Below, piece by piece: positions 43,036-51,443 of a stretch of DNA of 64,000 bases (positions within the stretch are counted from its first letter, which is position 1; every line of letters starts with the position of its first letter). This DNA is from Bosea sp. RAC05 (GTDB lineage Bacteria > Pseudomonadota > Alphaproteobacteria > Rhizobiales > Beijerinckiaceae). The DNA lies in assembly GCF_001713455.1 (NCBI RefSeq), contig NZ_CP016464.1, positions 4,574,001 through 4,638,000 on the forward strand. Direction: 5' to 3'. The notes under the pieces were generated by a model, which saw only the letters and a program-made list of their open reading frames with translations, ran no database searches and had not been told where the DNA came from. Both the position numbers and the translations under genes were made by a program.

Positions 43036-43842
43036 TCACATCATCACCACGGGAGAAAAATGCTGATCGACCGCCGCCAGAATGGCCTGCGCGACGATCC
43101 AGGACGATTTCGGATTGGTCGGAGACGGCTGGTTCGCGATCTCGAGCGACATGGTCCCGAACTCGCTGCTCACCCTGACCAGATGCGTGTTTCCGGTGGC
43201 GGCGGGATCGCAGACGACGTCGACGCCGGTCGCCTCGAAACCCGGCCCCGCCAGCGCCAGCGCCGCCGCGACGTTGAGGTTCTGCGGGTAACGCGCCGCC
43301 GCCTCGCGCGCCGTGCCCGAAAACAGCGTCACGGGCCGGGACAGTGCGGCCGGGTCATGGCCGAGCGCACGCAGTTCGCTGCTCCAGGCGGCCGGCGGCT
43401 TGCGCGATTCATAGCGCAGGTCGAGTTGGCTGGCGTGGCGCACGGCCCGGACATAGTCGAGCCCGCCGAGCGCGCCCGACGCCAGCAGGAGCCGCCCGCC
43501 GCCCCGGCGCGCCGTCGCGACGAGATCGGCGTAGAGGGCTTCGTCATGCAGCGCGCCGATCGACGAGATCAGCACCGGCAGGCCGAGCGCCAGGCAGCCC
43601 GGAACGCTCTCGCGCACCGCGCCATGGCCGGCGGCCTCGATCACCAGATCGGGGGCGAAGGCCGCGACCGCGTCGGGGCCGCTCAGGATCGGGACGTCCT
43701 CCGGAACCCGCCCGGCCGACGACGAACCCGGCCGCAGCAGCACGGCCAGCGCATAGCCGGGATCACGCGCCGCGAGCAGCACGGCGGCGATGTCGGCGGC
43801 GATGGCGCCATAGCCGATCAGGACGACGCGGCGCGCGCTCAT
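43036..43842 (-). CDS. aspartate dehydrogenase-like NAD(P)-dependent oxidoreductase (DUF108 type)
   Basis: The protein has 268 residues from the ATG at 43842; the start overlaps the hydrolase stop (TCAT). The Rossmann motif is VVLIGYGAIAADIAAVLLAA. ASGALGGLDYVRAVRHA, RYPQNLNVAAALALAG, GNTHLVRVSS (candidate His) and NQPSPTNPKSSWIVAQAIL match aspartate dehydrogenases. Those enzymes interconvert aspartate and oxaloacetate plus ammonia, but the TRAP/aldolase neighbourhood suggests a catabolic imine/amine step on another substrate rather than NAD synthesis (no nadA or nadC here). Confidence 0.85.
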   Translation of the reverse strand: MSARRVVLIGYGAIAADIAAVLLAARDPGYALAVLLRPGSSSAGRVPEDVPILSGPDAVAAFAPDLVIEAAGHGAVRESVPGCLALGLPVLISSIGALHDEALYADLVATARRGGGRLLLASGALGGLDYVRAVRHASQLDLRYESRKPPAAWSSELRALGHDPAALSRPVTLFSGTAREAAARYPQNLNVAAALALAGPGFEATGVDVVCDPAATGNTHLVRVSSEFGTMSLEIANQPSPTNPKSSWIVAQAILAAVDQHFSPVVMM

Positions 43843-44666
43843 CCCAGCTCTCCGATCCACTCCGCGACCTGGGCGGTAAAGGCGTCGGGCCGCGAGACCG
43901 GAAAGAAATGCCCGCCCGAGTCGAGCAGGATCTTGCGGGCGCCGGGCAGGGCCGCGGCCAGATCCTCCTGCAGGAAGGCGGGCACGATCATGTCGTCGCG
44001 CGCGCCCAGAACCAGCGTCGGCAGGGTCAGCGCGGCGATGTCGGCGGAGCCGTCGAAGGAGAGCAGCGCGTCGATGCGCTCGCGCACGACCTGGCGCGCG
44101 TCCGCCGAGACGGGCGCGGCCGCGATGGCCGCCTCATAGATGCTCCAATGCGCCTCCAGCCAGGCCGGCGGATAGGAGATCAGTACGGCGGTGGCCGCAT
44201 AGGCCTGCGGGTTCTCGGCGAGAATGGCCCGCCGCGCTCCAAACAGCGCACTCATGTAGTGGCTCGGCTTCAGCCAGGTGGCGCTGAGGATCAACCCGTC
44301 CAGCCGCTCCGGCGCGATCCGCGCGAGCGCCTGGCCGATGCAGCCGCCGGTGGAATGGCCGAGCAGCACGGCCCGCTCGACGCCGGCCGCGTCGAGCACG
44401 CTCAGGCAGTCGCGCGCGAGCTGGTCGATCGTGCAGGGCGCGCTGCCGCGGCTGCTGGCGCCGATGCCGCGCTGGTCGAAGCGGATGACGCGGGAGGAGC
44501 GCGCGAGCGTCGCCGTGTTGCCCTTCCAGAAGCCCGCCGTGCCGCCGAGTCCGCTGACGAGCAGCAAGGCCGGCCCCGCGCCCTCGGAAAAGGCGTGCAG
44601 CACCGCCCCGTCCGGGGTCGTCACGGAAAAGGCGCCGGGCGTGCCGGTCGGAATCGCGGCGCTCAT
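43839..44666 (-). CDS. alpha/beta hydrolase
   Basis: The protein has 275 residues from the ATG at 44666. The oxyanion-hole region is LLLVSGLGGTAGFWKG, the nucleophile elbow LLGHSTGGCIGQALAR (Ser), the Asp in VLGARDDMIVPAFLQ and the His in DSGGHFFPVSRPDAF. It resembles 3-oxoadipate enol-lactonase and RutD-type hydrolases and likely cleaves an ester, lactone or carbamate. Start and stop overlap the NIPSNAP gene and the dehydrogenase gene by four bases each, so the three are translationally coupled. A much longer open frame from 46466 is ignored; it crosses two other genes. Confidence 0.88.
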   Translation of the reverse strand: MSAAIPTGTPGAFSVTTPDGAVLHAFSEGAGPALLLVSGLGGTAGFWKGNTATLARSSRVIRFDQRGIGASSRGSAPCTIDQLARDCLSVLDAAGVERAVLLGHSTGGCIGQALARIAPERLDGLILSATWLKPSHYMSALFGARRAILAENPQAYAATAVLISYPPAWLEAHWSIYEAAIAAAPVSADARQVVRERIDALLSFDGSADIAALTLPTLVLGARDDMIVPAFLQEDLAAALPGARKILLDSGGHFFPVSRPDAFTAQVAEWIGELG

Positions 44667-44977
44667 TGCAGGGGCGAATAGGCGACGGGCGTCAGGATGC
44701 GCGTATCCTGGATGTCGATCAGCCCGTCGACGCGCTTGAGATAATCCTGCCAGCGCGGATCGGCCAGCATCGTCTTGCGCTTGGCGGCGCGCTCGTCGAG
44801 GCTGTTGTAGCTCCACAGCGCCACGACATGGTTGAGCTCGCCGATCTCCGTGGTGAAGTAAGCGATGAAGGTGCCCAGATGCTCCTTCTGCAGCGGCAAC
44901 CCGTATTCGCCATAGAGCTTCACGAACTCGGCCAGCTTCCCGGCCTTGATGCGATAGTCGCGCTCTTCGTAGATCAT
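44663..44977 (-). CDS. NIPSNAP family protein
   Basis: It is a 104-residue ferredoxin-like (dimeric alpha-beta barrel) protein. MIYEERDYRIKAGKLAEFVKLYGEYG starts the fold; WSYNSLDERAAKRKTMLADP is the typical NIPSNAP segment. NIPSNAP proteins occur next to hydroxyacid- and aromatic-degrading genes; no catalytic mechanism is established. The start lies 90 bp after the DctM stop and overlaps the hydrolase start by four bases. Confidence 0.83.
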   Translation of the reverse strand: MIYEERDYRIKAGKLAEFVKLYGEYGLPLQKEHLGTFIAYFTTEIGELNHVVALWSYNSLDERAAKRKTMLADPRWQDYLKRVDGLIDIQDTRILTPVAYSPLQ

Positions 44978-45067
44978 CGTTCGTCTCGCTCTTGCTATGC
45001 TCTGGAGGGCGCTGCCCCCCTCCTCCGAGGTCCCGCCTGCGGGTTGCGGGCGCGGGCTTCGCGGCTG

Positions 45068-46381
45068 CTAGCCATACATGACCTTCGGCATCCAGGTCGC
45101 CAGGGCGGGGAAGAACAGCAGCAGCAGCAGCACGACGATCTGGCAGATGATGAAGGGGATCACGCCCCAGTACATGTCCTGCAGCCGCATCGTCGGCGGC
45201 GCGATCGCCTTCAGGTAGAAGATCGAGGGCGCCATCGGCGGGGTCAGATAGGCCGTCTGCAGCATCACCAGCATCACCACCGAGAACCACAGCGGATCGA
45301 GCCCGAAGCTCTTCACCAGCGGGATCGCGATCGGCACGACGATCAGGATGATCGAGATCGAGTCGACGATGAAGCCGAGGATGAAGACGACGAACAGGAT
45401 CGCCGCGACGACCGACCAGGGCGAGAGGCCGAGCGCGTCGAGAATGCCCTTGGTCGCCGCCATGCCGCCGGAGGCGAAGAACACGCCCGAGAACATGCCG
45501 CCCGCCAGGATGATGGCGAGGATCATCGCCGTCAGCCCGACGGTCTGCAGCGAGGCCTGGAAGAGCAGGCGCCAGGTCATGCGCCGGTAGACGATCGCCA
45601 GCAGCAGAACGCCGAGCGAGCCGCAGGCCGCGGCCTCGGTCGGCGTCGCCATGCCCGTGAACAGCGTGCCCAGCACCGTGAAGATGAGGAAGCCCGGCGG
45701 CACCAGCGCCACCAGCGTGAACCTGATCTTCTCGCCCAGGCTGCGCGGATCGGGGTCCTTCTCCGGCGGCGCCAGGGATGGCTTCAGCCCGCAGGCGATC
45801 ACGATGTAGAGGATGAACAGGGCCGACATCGTCAGGCCGGGGATCAGGATGCCGGCCAGCAGGTCGCCGATCGGCAGGGTCGCGATCGGCGCGAGAACGA
45901 CGACGGGAACCGAGGGCGGGATGATCGTGCCGAGCGATCCACCACCGCAGATCGTGCCGGCGATCAGCTTGTTGTCGTAATGGCGCTTCACCATGGCGGG
46001 AATCGCGAGCATGCCGACCAGCGTCTCGGTCGCACCGACGACGCCGCTCGCGGCGGCGAAGATCGTGCACATCAGCAGCGCCGCGATGGCGAGCCCGCCG
46101 GGCAGGCGCCGTGTCCACATGTAGAGCGCGTCGAAGAGGCGTTCCGCGATGCCGGCCCGCTCCAGGATCGAGCCCATGAAGATGAAGAGCGGGATCGCGC
46201 CCAGCACATAATTGGTCGAGAGATCGTCGATGCGCTGCGCGAACTGGTGCACGAGCGTGCCGCCGAAGCGCATCAGGCCGAAGCCGAGCGCCGCGATCAT
46301 CATCGACAGGGCGACGGGGAAGCCGAGGAAGATCAGCCCCAGCAGGGCCGGGAACATCCACAGGACGGTCTGGGCGGTCAT
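45068..46381 (-). CDS. dctM: TRAP transporter large permease (DctM-like)
   Basis: The 437-residue protein has about twelve hydrophobic segments. FGLMRFGGTLVHQFAQRIDDLSTNYVLGAIPLF, FAAASGVVGATETLVGMLAIP and GGGSLGTIIPPSVPVVVLAP are DctM hallmarks. The Na+-driven permease imports an organic acid bound by the periplasmic DctP protein. Start ATG at 46381 overlaps the DctQ stop by four bases. It is the third gene of the nine-gene catabolic operon. Confidence 0.93.
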   Translation of the reverse strand: MTAQTVLWMFPALLGLIFLGFPVALSMMIAALGFGLMRFGGTLVHQFAQRIDDLSTNYVLGAIPLFIFMGSILERAGIAERLFDALYMWTRRLPGGLAIAALLMCTIFAAASGVVGATETLVGMLAIPAMVKRHYDNKLIAGTICGGGSLGTIIPPSVPVVVLAPIATLPIGDLLAGILIPGLTMSALFILYIVIACGLKPSLAPPEKDPDPRSLGEKIRFTLVALVPPGFLIFTVLGTLFTGMATPTEAAACGSLGVLLLAIVYRRMTWRLLFQASLQTVGLTAMILAIILAGGMFSGVFFASGGMAATKGILDALGLSPWSVVAAILFVVFILGFIVDSISIILIVVPIAIPLVKSFGLDPLWFSVVMLVMLQTAYLTPPMAPSIFYLKAIAPPTMRLQDMYWGVIPFIICQIVVLLLLLFFPALATWMPKVMYG

Positions 46382-46890
46382 CGGGCCGGGCTCTCCGTCG
46401 CACGGCCGAAGACGACCAGCAGGTTTTCGATCGCCTTGGCGAAGCATTGCAGGCTGAAGAGCGCAAAGCCGATCACATAGATGACGCGATACGGCCAGAT
46501 CGGCGGGTTCCAGGCCGAAAGCCCCGTGCCCTCGCCCGTGCGGTAGACGCTGGCGACGTTTCCGACGAGCGCGTTGGTCAGCCAGGCCAGCATGCCGGCC
46601 ATGATCAGGTAGCCGACCGCATCGATCGTCGCGACCGCGCGACGGGGCAAAAGCTGGTGGATGAAATCGACGTTCACATGCTGGTCCGTCAGCACGGCAT
46701 AGGACAGGCCGAGCAGGAAGATCGTCCCCATCATCATGTAGCTGAGCTCGAAGGCCCATTGCGTCGGCGCGGCGAAGGCGTAGCGGCTGACGACCTCGAA
46801 CACCATGGCGAGAACGAGCGGGACGACGACGACAGCGCCCACGCGCCCCGACCAGAGCGAGAGCAGGTTGATGAAGCGAACGATGGGCAT
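46378..46890 (-). CDS. dctQ: TRAP transporter small permease (DctQ-like)
   Basis: The 170-residue protein has four hydrophobic segments (VGAVVVVPLVLAMVFEVVSRYAF, ELSYMMMGTIFLLGLSYAVL, IDAVGYLIMAGMLAWLTNALVG, PYRVIYVIGFALFSLQCFAKAI). The loop TDQHVNVDFIHQLLPRRA after the second segment is the DctQ signature (H-V-x-V-D). It forms the membrane complex with DctM. It follows the dctP gene after 62 bp and overlaps dctM. Confidence 0.92.
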   Translation of the reverse strand: MPIVRFINLLSLWSGRVGAVVVVPLVLAMVFEVVSRYAFAAPTQWAFELSYMMMGTIFLLGLSYAVLTDQHVNVDFIHQLLPRRAVATIDAVGYLIMAGMLAWLTNALVGNVASVYRTGEGTGLSAWNPPIWPYRVIYVIGFALFSLQCFAKAIENLLVVFGRATESPAR

Positions 46891-46952
46891 GACGACCTCG
46901 CACCGGGAGGCCCGCGGCGGCGACCATCAAGGCCGCCGCCGTGGGCGAGGGA

Positions 46953-48011
46953 TCAGCGCGAGCCGATGGCGAAGCGGAATTCGCTCAGCGGCTTGACGCT
47001 GGCCATGAAGGCCTTCTGGCTGTCATAGGCCTTCTTGAACCAGGCGTTCGAGGCCGCCTGCTTGTCGGCCCACTCGCCCGAGGCCTTGACCACGGCAGCG
47101 GTCAGGCTCGGATCGACCTGGATCACCTCGATGTTGCTGGCCTTGATCTGCTTGTAGGCGTCGAGGTCGCTCTTGGCGTAGCCGAGATAGGTGTCGAGCA
47201 CCGTCAGGCGGCCGGCGAGTTCGAGCAGCGCCTTGTCCTTGTCGCCGATCTTCGCCCAGGTCGCGTTGTTGAAGATGCAGTCATGCGCGCCCGACGGCGC
47301 ATGCAGGCCCGGCATGATGATGTACTTGGCGACCTTGTGGAACCCTTCCGACAGGTTGCTGCCCGGGCCGCCCCACTCGATGGCGTCGACCACCTTGCGC
47401 TCCAGCGCGCTGAAGACCTCGGAACCCGGCAGCACGACCGTCGAGGCGCCCAGCATCGGCGCAATCTCGGCCCAGGAGGACGAGGTCCGCAGCTTCAGCC
47501 CCTTCATGTCGGCGACGGTGCGGATCGGCTTGTGCGAATGCATGAAGAACTCGGTCTCCAGCACGCCGCAGGGGAAGGCGACGACGTCGAACTTCTCCTT
47601 GCGCCACTGCTTCCACAGATCGGCGCCGCCGCCGTTGTAGAGCCACATCATCATCTCTTCGGGGTTGGGCCCCGCCGACCAGCCGGAGAAGATCGCGCCC
47701 GTGCGATCGACCGCCCAGTCATAGCCCGGCCAGCTGTGGCCCATGTCGGCGACGCCCTTCTGGACGGTCTCCGTGACCTTCAGCGCCGGGCCGAGCGCGC
47801 CGGCCGGGAAGACGTTGATCTTGATCCGCCCCTCGGTCATGCGCTCGACGTTCTCGGCGTATTTCTTCGCGCCGATGTCGAGCCAGTGCCCGCCCGCCCA
47901 GGGCGTCGCCATGTTGAGTTCCATCTTGTTCTGCGCCAGCGCGCCCTGCGCGCCGAGCACAAGGCCCGCCACGGTGGCGAGCGCGGCGGCGACAGTCTTG
48001 AATCCGGTCAT
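46953..48011 (-). CDS. dctP: TRAP transporter substrate-binding protein (DctP-like)
   Basis: The protein has 352 residues from the ATG at 48011; a GTG-initiated frame upstream is not coding. The signal peptide runs to residue 27 (TVAAALATVAGLVLGAQGAL then AQ). The DctP fold is clear in HWLDIGAKKYAENVERMTEG, VMLP-like AGALGPALKVTETVQKG and the ligand-carboxylate Arg region KGLKLRTSSSWAEIAPMLGA. It should deliver an organic acid anion to DctQM. First gene of the nine-gene operon. Its promoter must lie in the 536-bp gap upstream. Confidence 0.92.
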   Translation of the reverse strand: MTGFKTVAAALATVAGLVLGAQGALAQNKMELNMATPWAGGHWLDIGAKKYAENVERMTEGRIKINVFPAGALGPALKVTETVQKGVADMGHSWPGYDWAVDRTGAIFSGWSAGPNPEEMMMWLYNGGGADLWKQWRKEKFDVVAFPCGVLETEFFMHSHKPIRTVADMKGLKLRTSSSWAEIAPMLGASTVVLPGSEVFSALERKVVDAIEWGGPGSNLSEGFHKVAKYIIMPGLHAPSGAHDCIFNNATWAKIGDKDKALLELAGRLTVLDTYLGYAKSDLDAYKQIKASNIEVIQVDPSLTAAVVKASGEWADKQAASNAWFKKAYDSQKAFMASVKPLSEFRFAIGSR

Positions 48012-48547
48012 GGTTTCGGCCTTTCCCTCTGTTGTGATGGTCTTCGATGTTCCGCAGGCCATTTGGCCTGCCGTGCCGATCAGCCTTGGTGGCTCGTTCC
48101 GGCACGAGGTCGCGGTCTTCGCCATGGGTGGGCTCTCATGCGCCACGCCCCATCTTCGGCCGCCTCCTCCGCCGGCCTGACATCACCGCCCCCTGTCCAT
48201 ATCGGCAAAGGGACGGACCAACTCATATATTGCCGTGCACAAACATGTTCCGGCCCTGACCCCGGCCGAGGCAAGGATCGCGCCAACAAACCCGCAACGA
48301 CCCCTCATAAGAGGGATGATCGCCAGCTTCATCGAAACAGCAGCCCGGTACCAGCGGCCCGCTGCATCAAACCGTCATATATCAGCATGGCGTTGGACAC
48401 CCCGCAAGATTGATCGGGATCAACCGTGGGCAGGCCACGTCACCACCCCGGCAAAACAGCGCCGGATCGCCACGGGCGGGTGCATCGCCGGGTTGCCAAT
48501 CGGGCTCGCCGCCGCCAAACAGGGCGCTGTCAGGGGGCGGGGTCGGC
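48012..48547. other. intergenic region, 536 bp, no gene recognised
   Basis: It separates the divergent TRAP operon and cyclopropane synthase genes. It holds two AT-rich patches with CATATAT-type sequences (about 48222-48232 and 48377-48384), where promoters or an operator may lie. Open frames here have no coding character, and no repeat was found. Confidence 0.45.
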
Positions 48548-49849
48548 ATGGATATCGAGCAGAAGCGTCTGGCCGCGTTGCGGCATCTTCTTGAGCAGGC
48601 CCATGAGAAGCTGGGGCTGAAACTCGGCTTCCGGCTCTGGGACGGCAGCCGGGTCCCGGCGGGCTGGCCCGAGGACGGCCTCGCCATCGCCATCCGCGAT
48701 TCCGGCGCCGTCGCCGCCCTGATGCGCAAGCCGAAGCTCGACACGCTCCTGAACCTGCATATCAGCGACCGCATCGCCCTGCTCAACGGCTCGATCTTCG
48801 ATCTCGCGACGGCGCGGCCCGAGGGCAAGATCGGGCGTCTCGCCCGCACCATCCCGAAGGCGGCGATCTTCGACGTGTTCCGCCGCTTCATCCTGGCGCC
48901 CGGCGCGGCGCCCAGCGCCGTCGAGCACCGCAAGGGCGACGAGATCGCCCGCGACGGCGCGCCGGCGACCAACAAGGCGAACGTCGCCTATCACTACGAC
49001 GTCTCGAATGCCTTCTACCGGCTCTTCCTCGACGAGGAGATGGTCTATACCTGCGCCTACTTCACCGAGGACCATGGCGACATCGCCCGCGCCCAGCGCG
49101 ACAAGCTCGACATGATCTGCCGCAAGCTGCGCCTGAAGCCGGGCGACCGCCTGCTGGACATCGGCTGCGGCTGGGGCGCGCTGGTCTGCCACGCCGCCCA
49201 GCATTACGGCGTCGAGGCCCATGGCGTGACGCTGGCGGAGGAACAGTTCAAGCTCGCCCAGGAGAAGGTCGAGCGGCTCGGGCTGACCGGCCGCGTCACC
49301 CTGCATCTGCGCGACTACACCCAGATGGAGGGCCAGTTCGACAAGATCTCGTCGATCGGCATGTTCGAGCAGGTCGGCATCCGCAACCACCCGGACTATT
49401 TCCGCGCAGTGAACCGGCTGCTGCGCCCGCGCGGCCTCTATCTGCACCACACCATCTCGCGCCGCGCCAAGAAGACCGACAAGGCCTTCAACAAGATGCC
49501 GGCCGAGTACCGCGCGCTGGTGCGCTACATCTTCCCCGGCGGCGAGCTCGACCATCTGGGCATGTCGATCACCAACCTCGAGCGCCACGGCTTCGAGGTC
49601 CACGACGTCGAGGGATGGCGCGAGCACTACCAGCGCACCACGCGGCTCTGGTGGGAACGGCTCGAGGCCAACCGGGCGCAGGCCGAGGCCGAGATCGGCC
49701 CGGAGCGGACGCGGATGTGGCTGTTGTATCTGGCCGGATGCTCGCTCGCCTTCGAACGCGGCGGCGCGCTGGTCAACCAGACGCTGGCCTCGAAGCGCCG
49801 CAAGGGCGCCTCGGGCCTGCCGCTGACGCGGGCGGATCTCTATCGCTAG
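48548..49849 (+). CDS. cyclopropane-fatty-acyl-phospholipid synthase
   Basis: The protein has 433 residues from the ATG at 48548 (MDIEQKRLAALRHLL). An N-terminal lipid-binding region (about 1-130) precedes a methyltransferase domain. The SAM motif is LLDIGCGWGALVCHAAQHYG, and YHYDVSNAFYRLFLDEEMVYTCAYF plus SIGMFEQVGIRNHPDYF are Cfa hallmarks. The C-terminal Cys-containing segment YLAGCSLAFERGG holds the proposed active-site region. It methylenates double bonds of membrane lipids using SAM. Monocistronic by layout. Confidence 0.9.
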   Translation: MDIEQKRLAALRHLLEQAHEKLGLKLGFRLWDGSRVPAGWPEDGLAIAIRDSGAVAALMRKPKLDTLLNLHISDRIALLNGSIFDLATARPEGKIGRLARTIPKAAIFDVFRRFILAPGAAPSAVEHRKGDEIARDGAPATNKANVAYHYDVSNAFYRLFLDEEMVYTCAYFTEDHGDIARAQRDKLDMICRKLRLKPGDRLLDIGCGWGALVCHAAQHYGVEAHGVTLAEEQFKLAQEKVERLGLTGRVTLHLRDYTQMEGQFDKISSIGMFEQVGIRNHPDYFRAVNRLLRPRGLYLHHTISRRAKKTDKAFNKMPAEYRALVRYIFPGGELDHLGMSITNLERHGFEVHDVEGWREHYQRTTRLWWERLEANRAQAEAEIGPERTRMWLLYLAGCSLAFERGGALVNQTLASKRRKGASGLPLTRADLYR

Positions 49850-49862
49850 AGACCTCGCGGGC

Positions 49863-49937
49863 GTCAGGCTCGGGCTTGCCCCGAGCATCGCCTGATCGCA
49901 ATTCTCGGGTCCGCGCTTCGCTTCGCCCGAGAATGAC
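49863..49937 (-). repeat. dispersed two-hairpin repeat, short variant (copy 3)
   Basis: GCTCGGG/CCCGAGC (49868-49886, loop CTTGC) and ATTCTCGGG/CCCGAGAAT (49901-49934) form two stems, with GTCA and ATGAC ends. It is 75 bp instead of 92, lacking part of the middle. It separates two convergent stops. Confidence 0.6.
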
Positions 49938-49944
49938 GTCCAGC

Positions 49945-50262
49945 TTATGCCTTCACGAAGGCGTCGAGCTTCCCGTAATGCTCGGCGAGCAGGTAATAGA
50001 AGGTCAGCCGCGACTTCGTCTTGTCGGCCTTCATGTGCTCGCAGATCGCCTTGATCGAGGCATCGAGGTCGGCGGACTTCAGGCCGAGCTTCTTCTTCAG
50101 GAAATTCTCGCGGACGCGCTCCAGCTCGGCGGCGTCTGAACAGGCGACATAGCGCGTGTCAGGCTTGCTCATCACGAGCGCATAGGACTTCGCCATGCCG
50201 GCGAAGGCCGCCTCATTGAGCGGCTTCTTGGCGAATTTCTTGACGTCGGCCAGATGATCCAT
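49945..50262 (-). CDS. DUF2853 family protein
   Basis: It encodes 105 residues from the ATG at 50262 (MDHLADVKKFAKKPL), preceded by GAGGGGC. The fold is all helical: a Tyr/Ala segment (AFAGMAKSYALVMSKPDTRYVA), then LERVRENFLKKKLG and CEHMKADKTKSRLTFYYLLAEH. It matches the DUF2853 family, which is widespread in Alphaproteobacteria and has no known function. Cytosolic by absence of a signal. It lies alone, convergent with the cyclopropane synthase. Confidence 0.85.
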   Translation of the reverse strand: MDHLADVKKFAKKPLNEAAFAGMAKSYALVMSKPDTRYVACSDAAELERVRENFLKKKLGLKSADLDASIKAICEHMKADKTKSRLTFYYLLAEHYGKLDAFVKA

Positions 50263-50495
50263 CGTTAGCCCCTCTTGCTCCGAGCGGCGCCGCGCCCGGT
50301 TGTTGCTGTCGCGCGTCCAAACGTTAACGCGCTTTGAGACGGCTTGCGATAGCCGCAGGCCCGCCGCGAAGAATTTTTGACGCAACGGCAGGGCCCACCG
50401 TGATGCGGAAAACGGATGCCGCCCGCGCGATCGCGGCGCTTGAGCCCGCGCCCGGAGAATGCTGCGATGCAGCATCGACCGGAGACGACACGACG

Positions 50496-51443
50496 ATGAA
50501 GCCGACCATCCTGATGGCCCCGAAGATGCCGGCCGCCCTGATCGCGAGGCTGGAGCAGGACTACCTCGTGCTCGGCCCGATGGAGCGGCCCGTACCGGAG
50601 GCCCTGCCGCAGCGTGCGCAGGCCGCCCGCGTGCTGCTGACGGTCGGCGGCTGGCGCACCGATGCAGCCCTGATCGACGCGCTCCCGCAACTCGGGCTGA
50701 TCGCCTGCTACGGCACCGGCATCGAGGGGATCGACCAGGCCCATGCCAGGGCGCGTGGCATCCTGCTCAGCAACGCGGCCGACGCCAATGCCGATGCCGT
50801 GGCGGAATTCGCGATCGGCCTGATGCTGGCCAGCGTCCGCCAGATCGGCAAGGGCGACCGCTTCATCCGCGCCGGACGCTGGCAGGGCAACGCCATCGAG
50901 CGGATGCCGGTCGTGCCCGGGCTGCGCGGCCGCCGGCTCGGCATCTACGGGCTCGGCGCCATCGGTGGCCGCATCGCCACGGTCGCCGCCGCGCTCGGCA
51001 TGGAGATCGCCTACCACAACCGCACGCGGCGCGAGGACCTGCCCTATCGCTACGAGGACAGCCTCATCGGGCTGGCGGAATGGTCCGACGTGCTGATGGT
51101 CGCGGTGCGCGCCAGCGCGGAGAACCGCCATGCGGTCGATGCGGCGGTTCTGCAGGCGCTCGGGCCGCAGGGCCATCTCGTCAACATCTCGCGCGGCATC
51201 GCCGTCGACGAGGAAGCGCTCTGCAACGCGCTGGAGCAGGGCGTGATCGCGGGGGCCGGGCTCGACGTCTTCGAGGCGGAGCCCAACGTGCCGGACCGGC
51301 TCAAGGCCCTCGACAATGCGGTGCTCACGCCGCACATCGCCGCGATGGCCGACAGCGCCCAGGCGGCCCAGCAGGCGCTGTTGCTGCGCAATCTGGACGC
51401 GTTCTTCGCGGGCGAGCCCCTGCCCTCGGGCGTGCCGCTCTAG
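50496..51443 (+). CDS. 2-hydroxyacid dehydrogenase (hydroxypyruvate/glyoxylate reductase type)
   Basis: The protein has 315 residues from the ATG at 50496 (MKPTILMAPKMPAAL). The Rossmann motif is LGIYGLGAIGGRIATVAAAL, with LLSNAADANADAVAEFAIGLM, catalytic Arg in NISRGIAVDEEAL, Glu in DVFEAEPNVPD and His in LTPHIAAMAD. It resembles glyoxylate/hydroxypyruvate reductases of the GhrB type. It is distinct from the 36-kb and serA dehydrogenases. Its stop overlaps the convergent orphan gene's stop by four bases. Confidence 0.88.
   Translation: MKPTILMAPKMPAALIARLEQDYLVLGPMERPVPEALPQRAQAARVLLTVGGWRTDAALIDALPQLGLIACYGTGIEGIDQAHARARGILLSNAADANADAVAEFAIGLMLASVRQIGKGDRFIRAGRWQGNAIERMPVVPGLRGRRLGIYGLGAIGGRIATVAAALGMEIAYHNRTRREDLPYRYEDSLIGLAEWSDVLMVAVRASAENRHAVDAAVLQALGPQGHLVNISRGIAVDEEALCNALEQGVIAGAGLDVFEAEPNVPDRLKALDNAVLTPHIAAMADSAQAAQQALLLRNLDAFFAGEPLPSGVPL

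Noticed and set aside
43839..46466. 875-residue open frame covering the hydrolase, NIPSNAP and part of dctM
   Set aside because: Its N-terminal two-thirds are in the wrong frame relative to DctM and NIPSNAP and have an Arg/Ala-rich composition. Only the 44666 start gives a normal alpha/beta hydrolase.
44666..46480. 604-residue open frame opposite dctM
   Set aside because: His/Asp/Arg/Gln-rich shadow of the TRAP permease gene; no motif.
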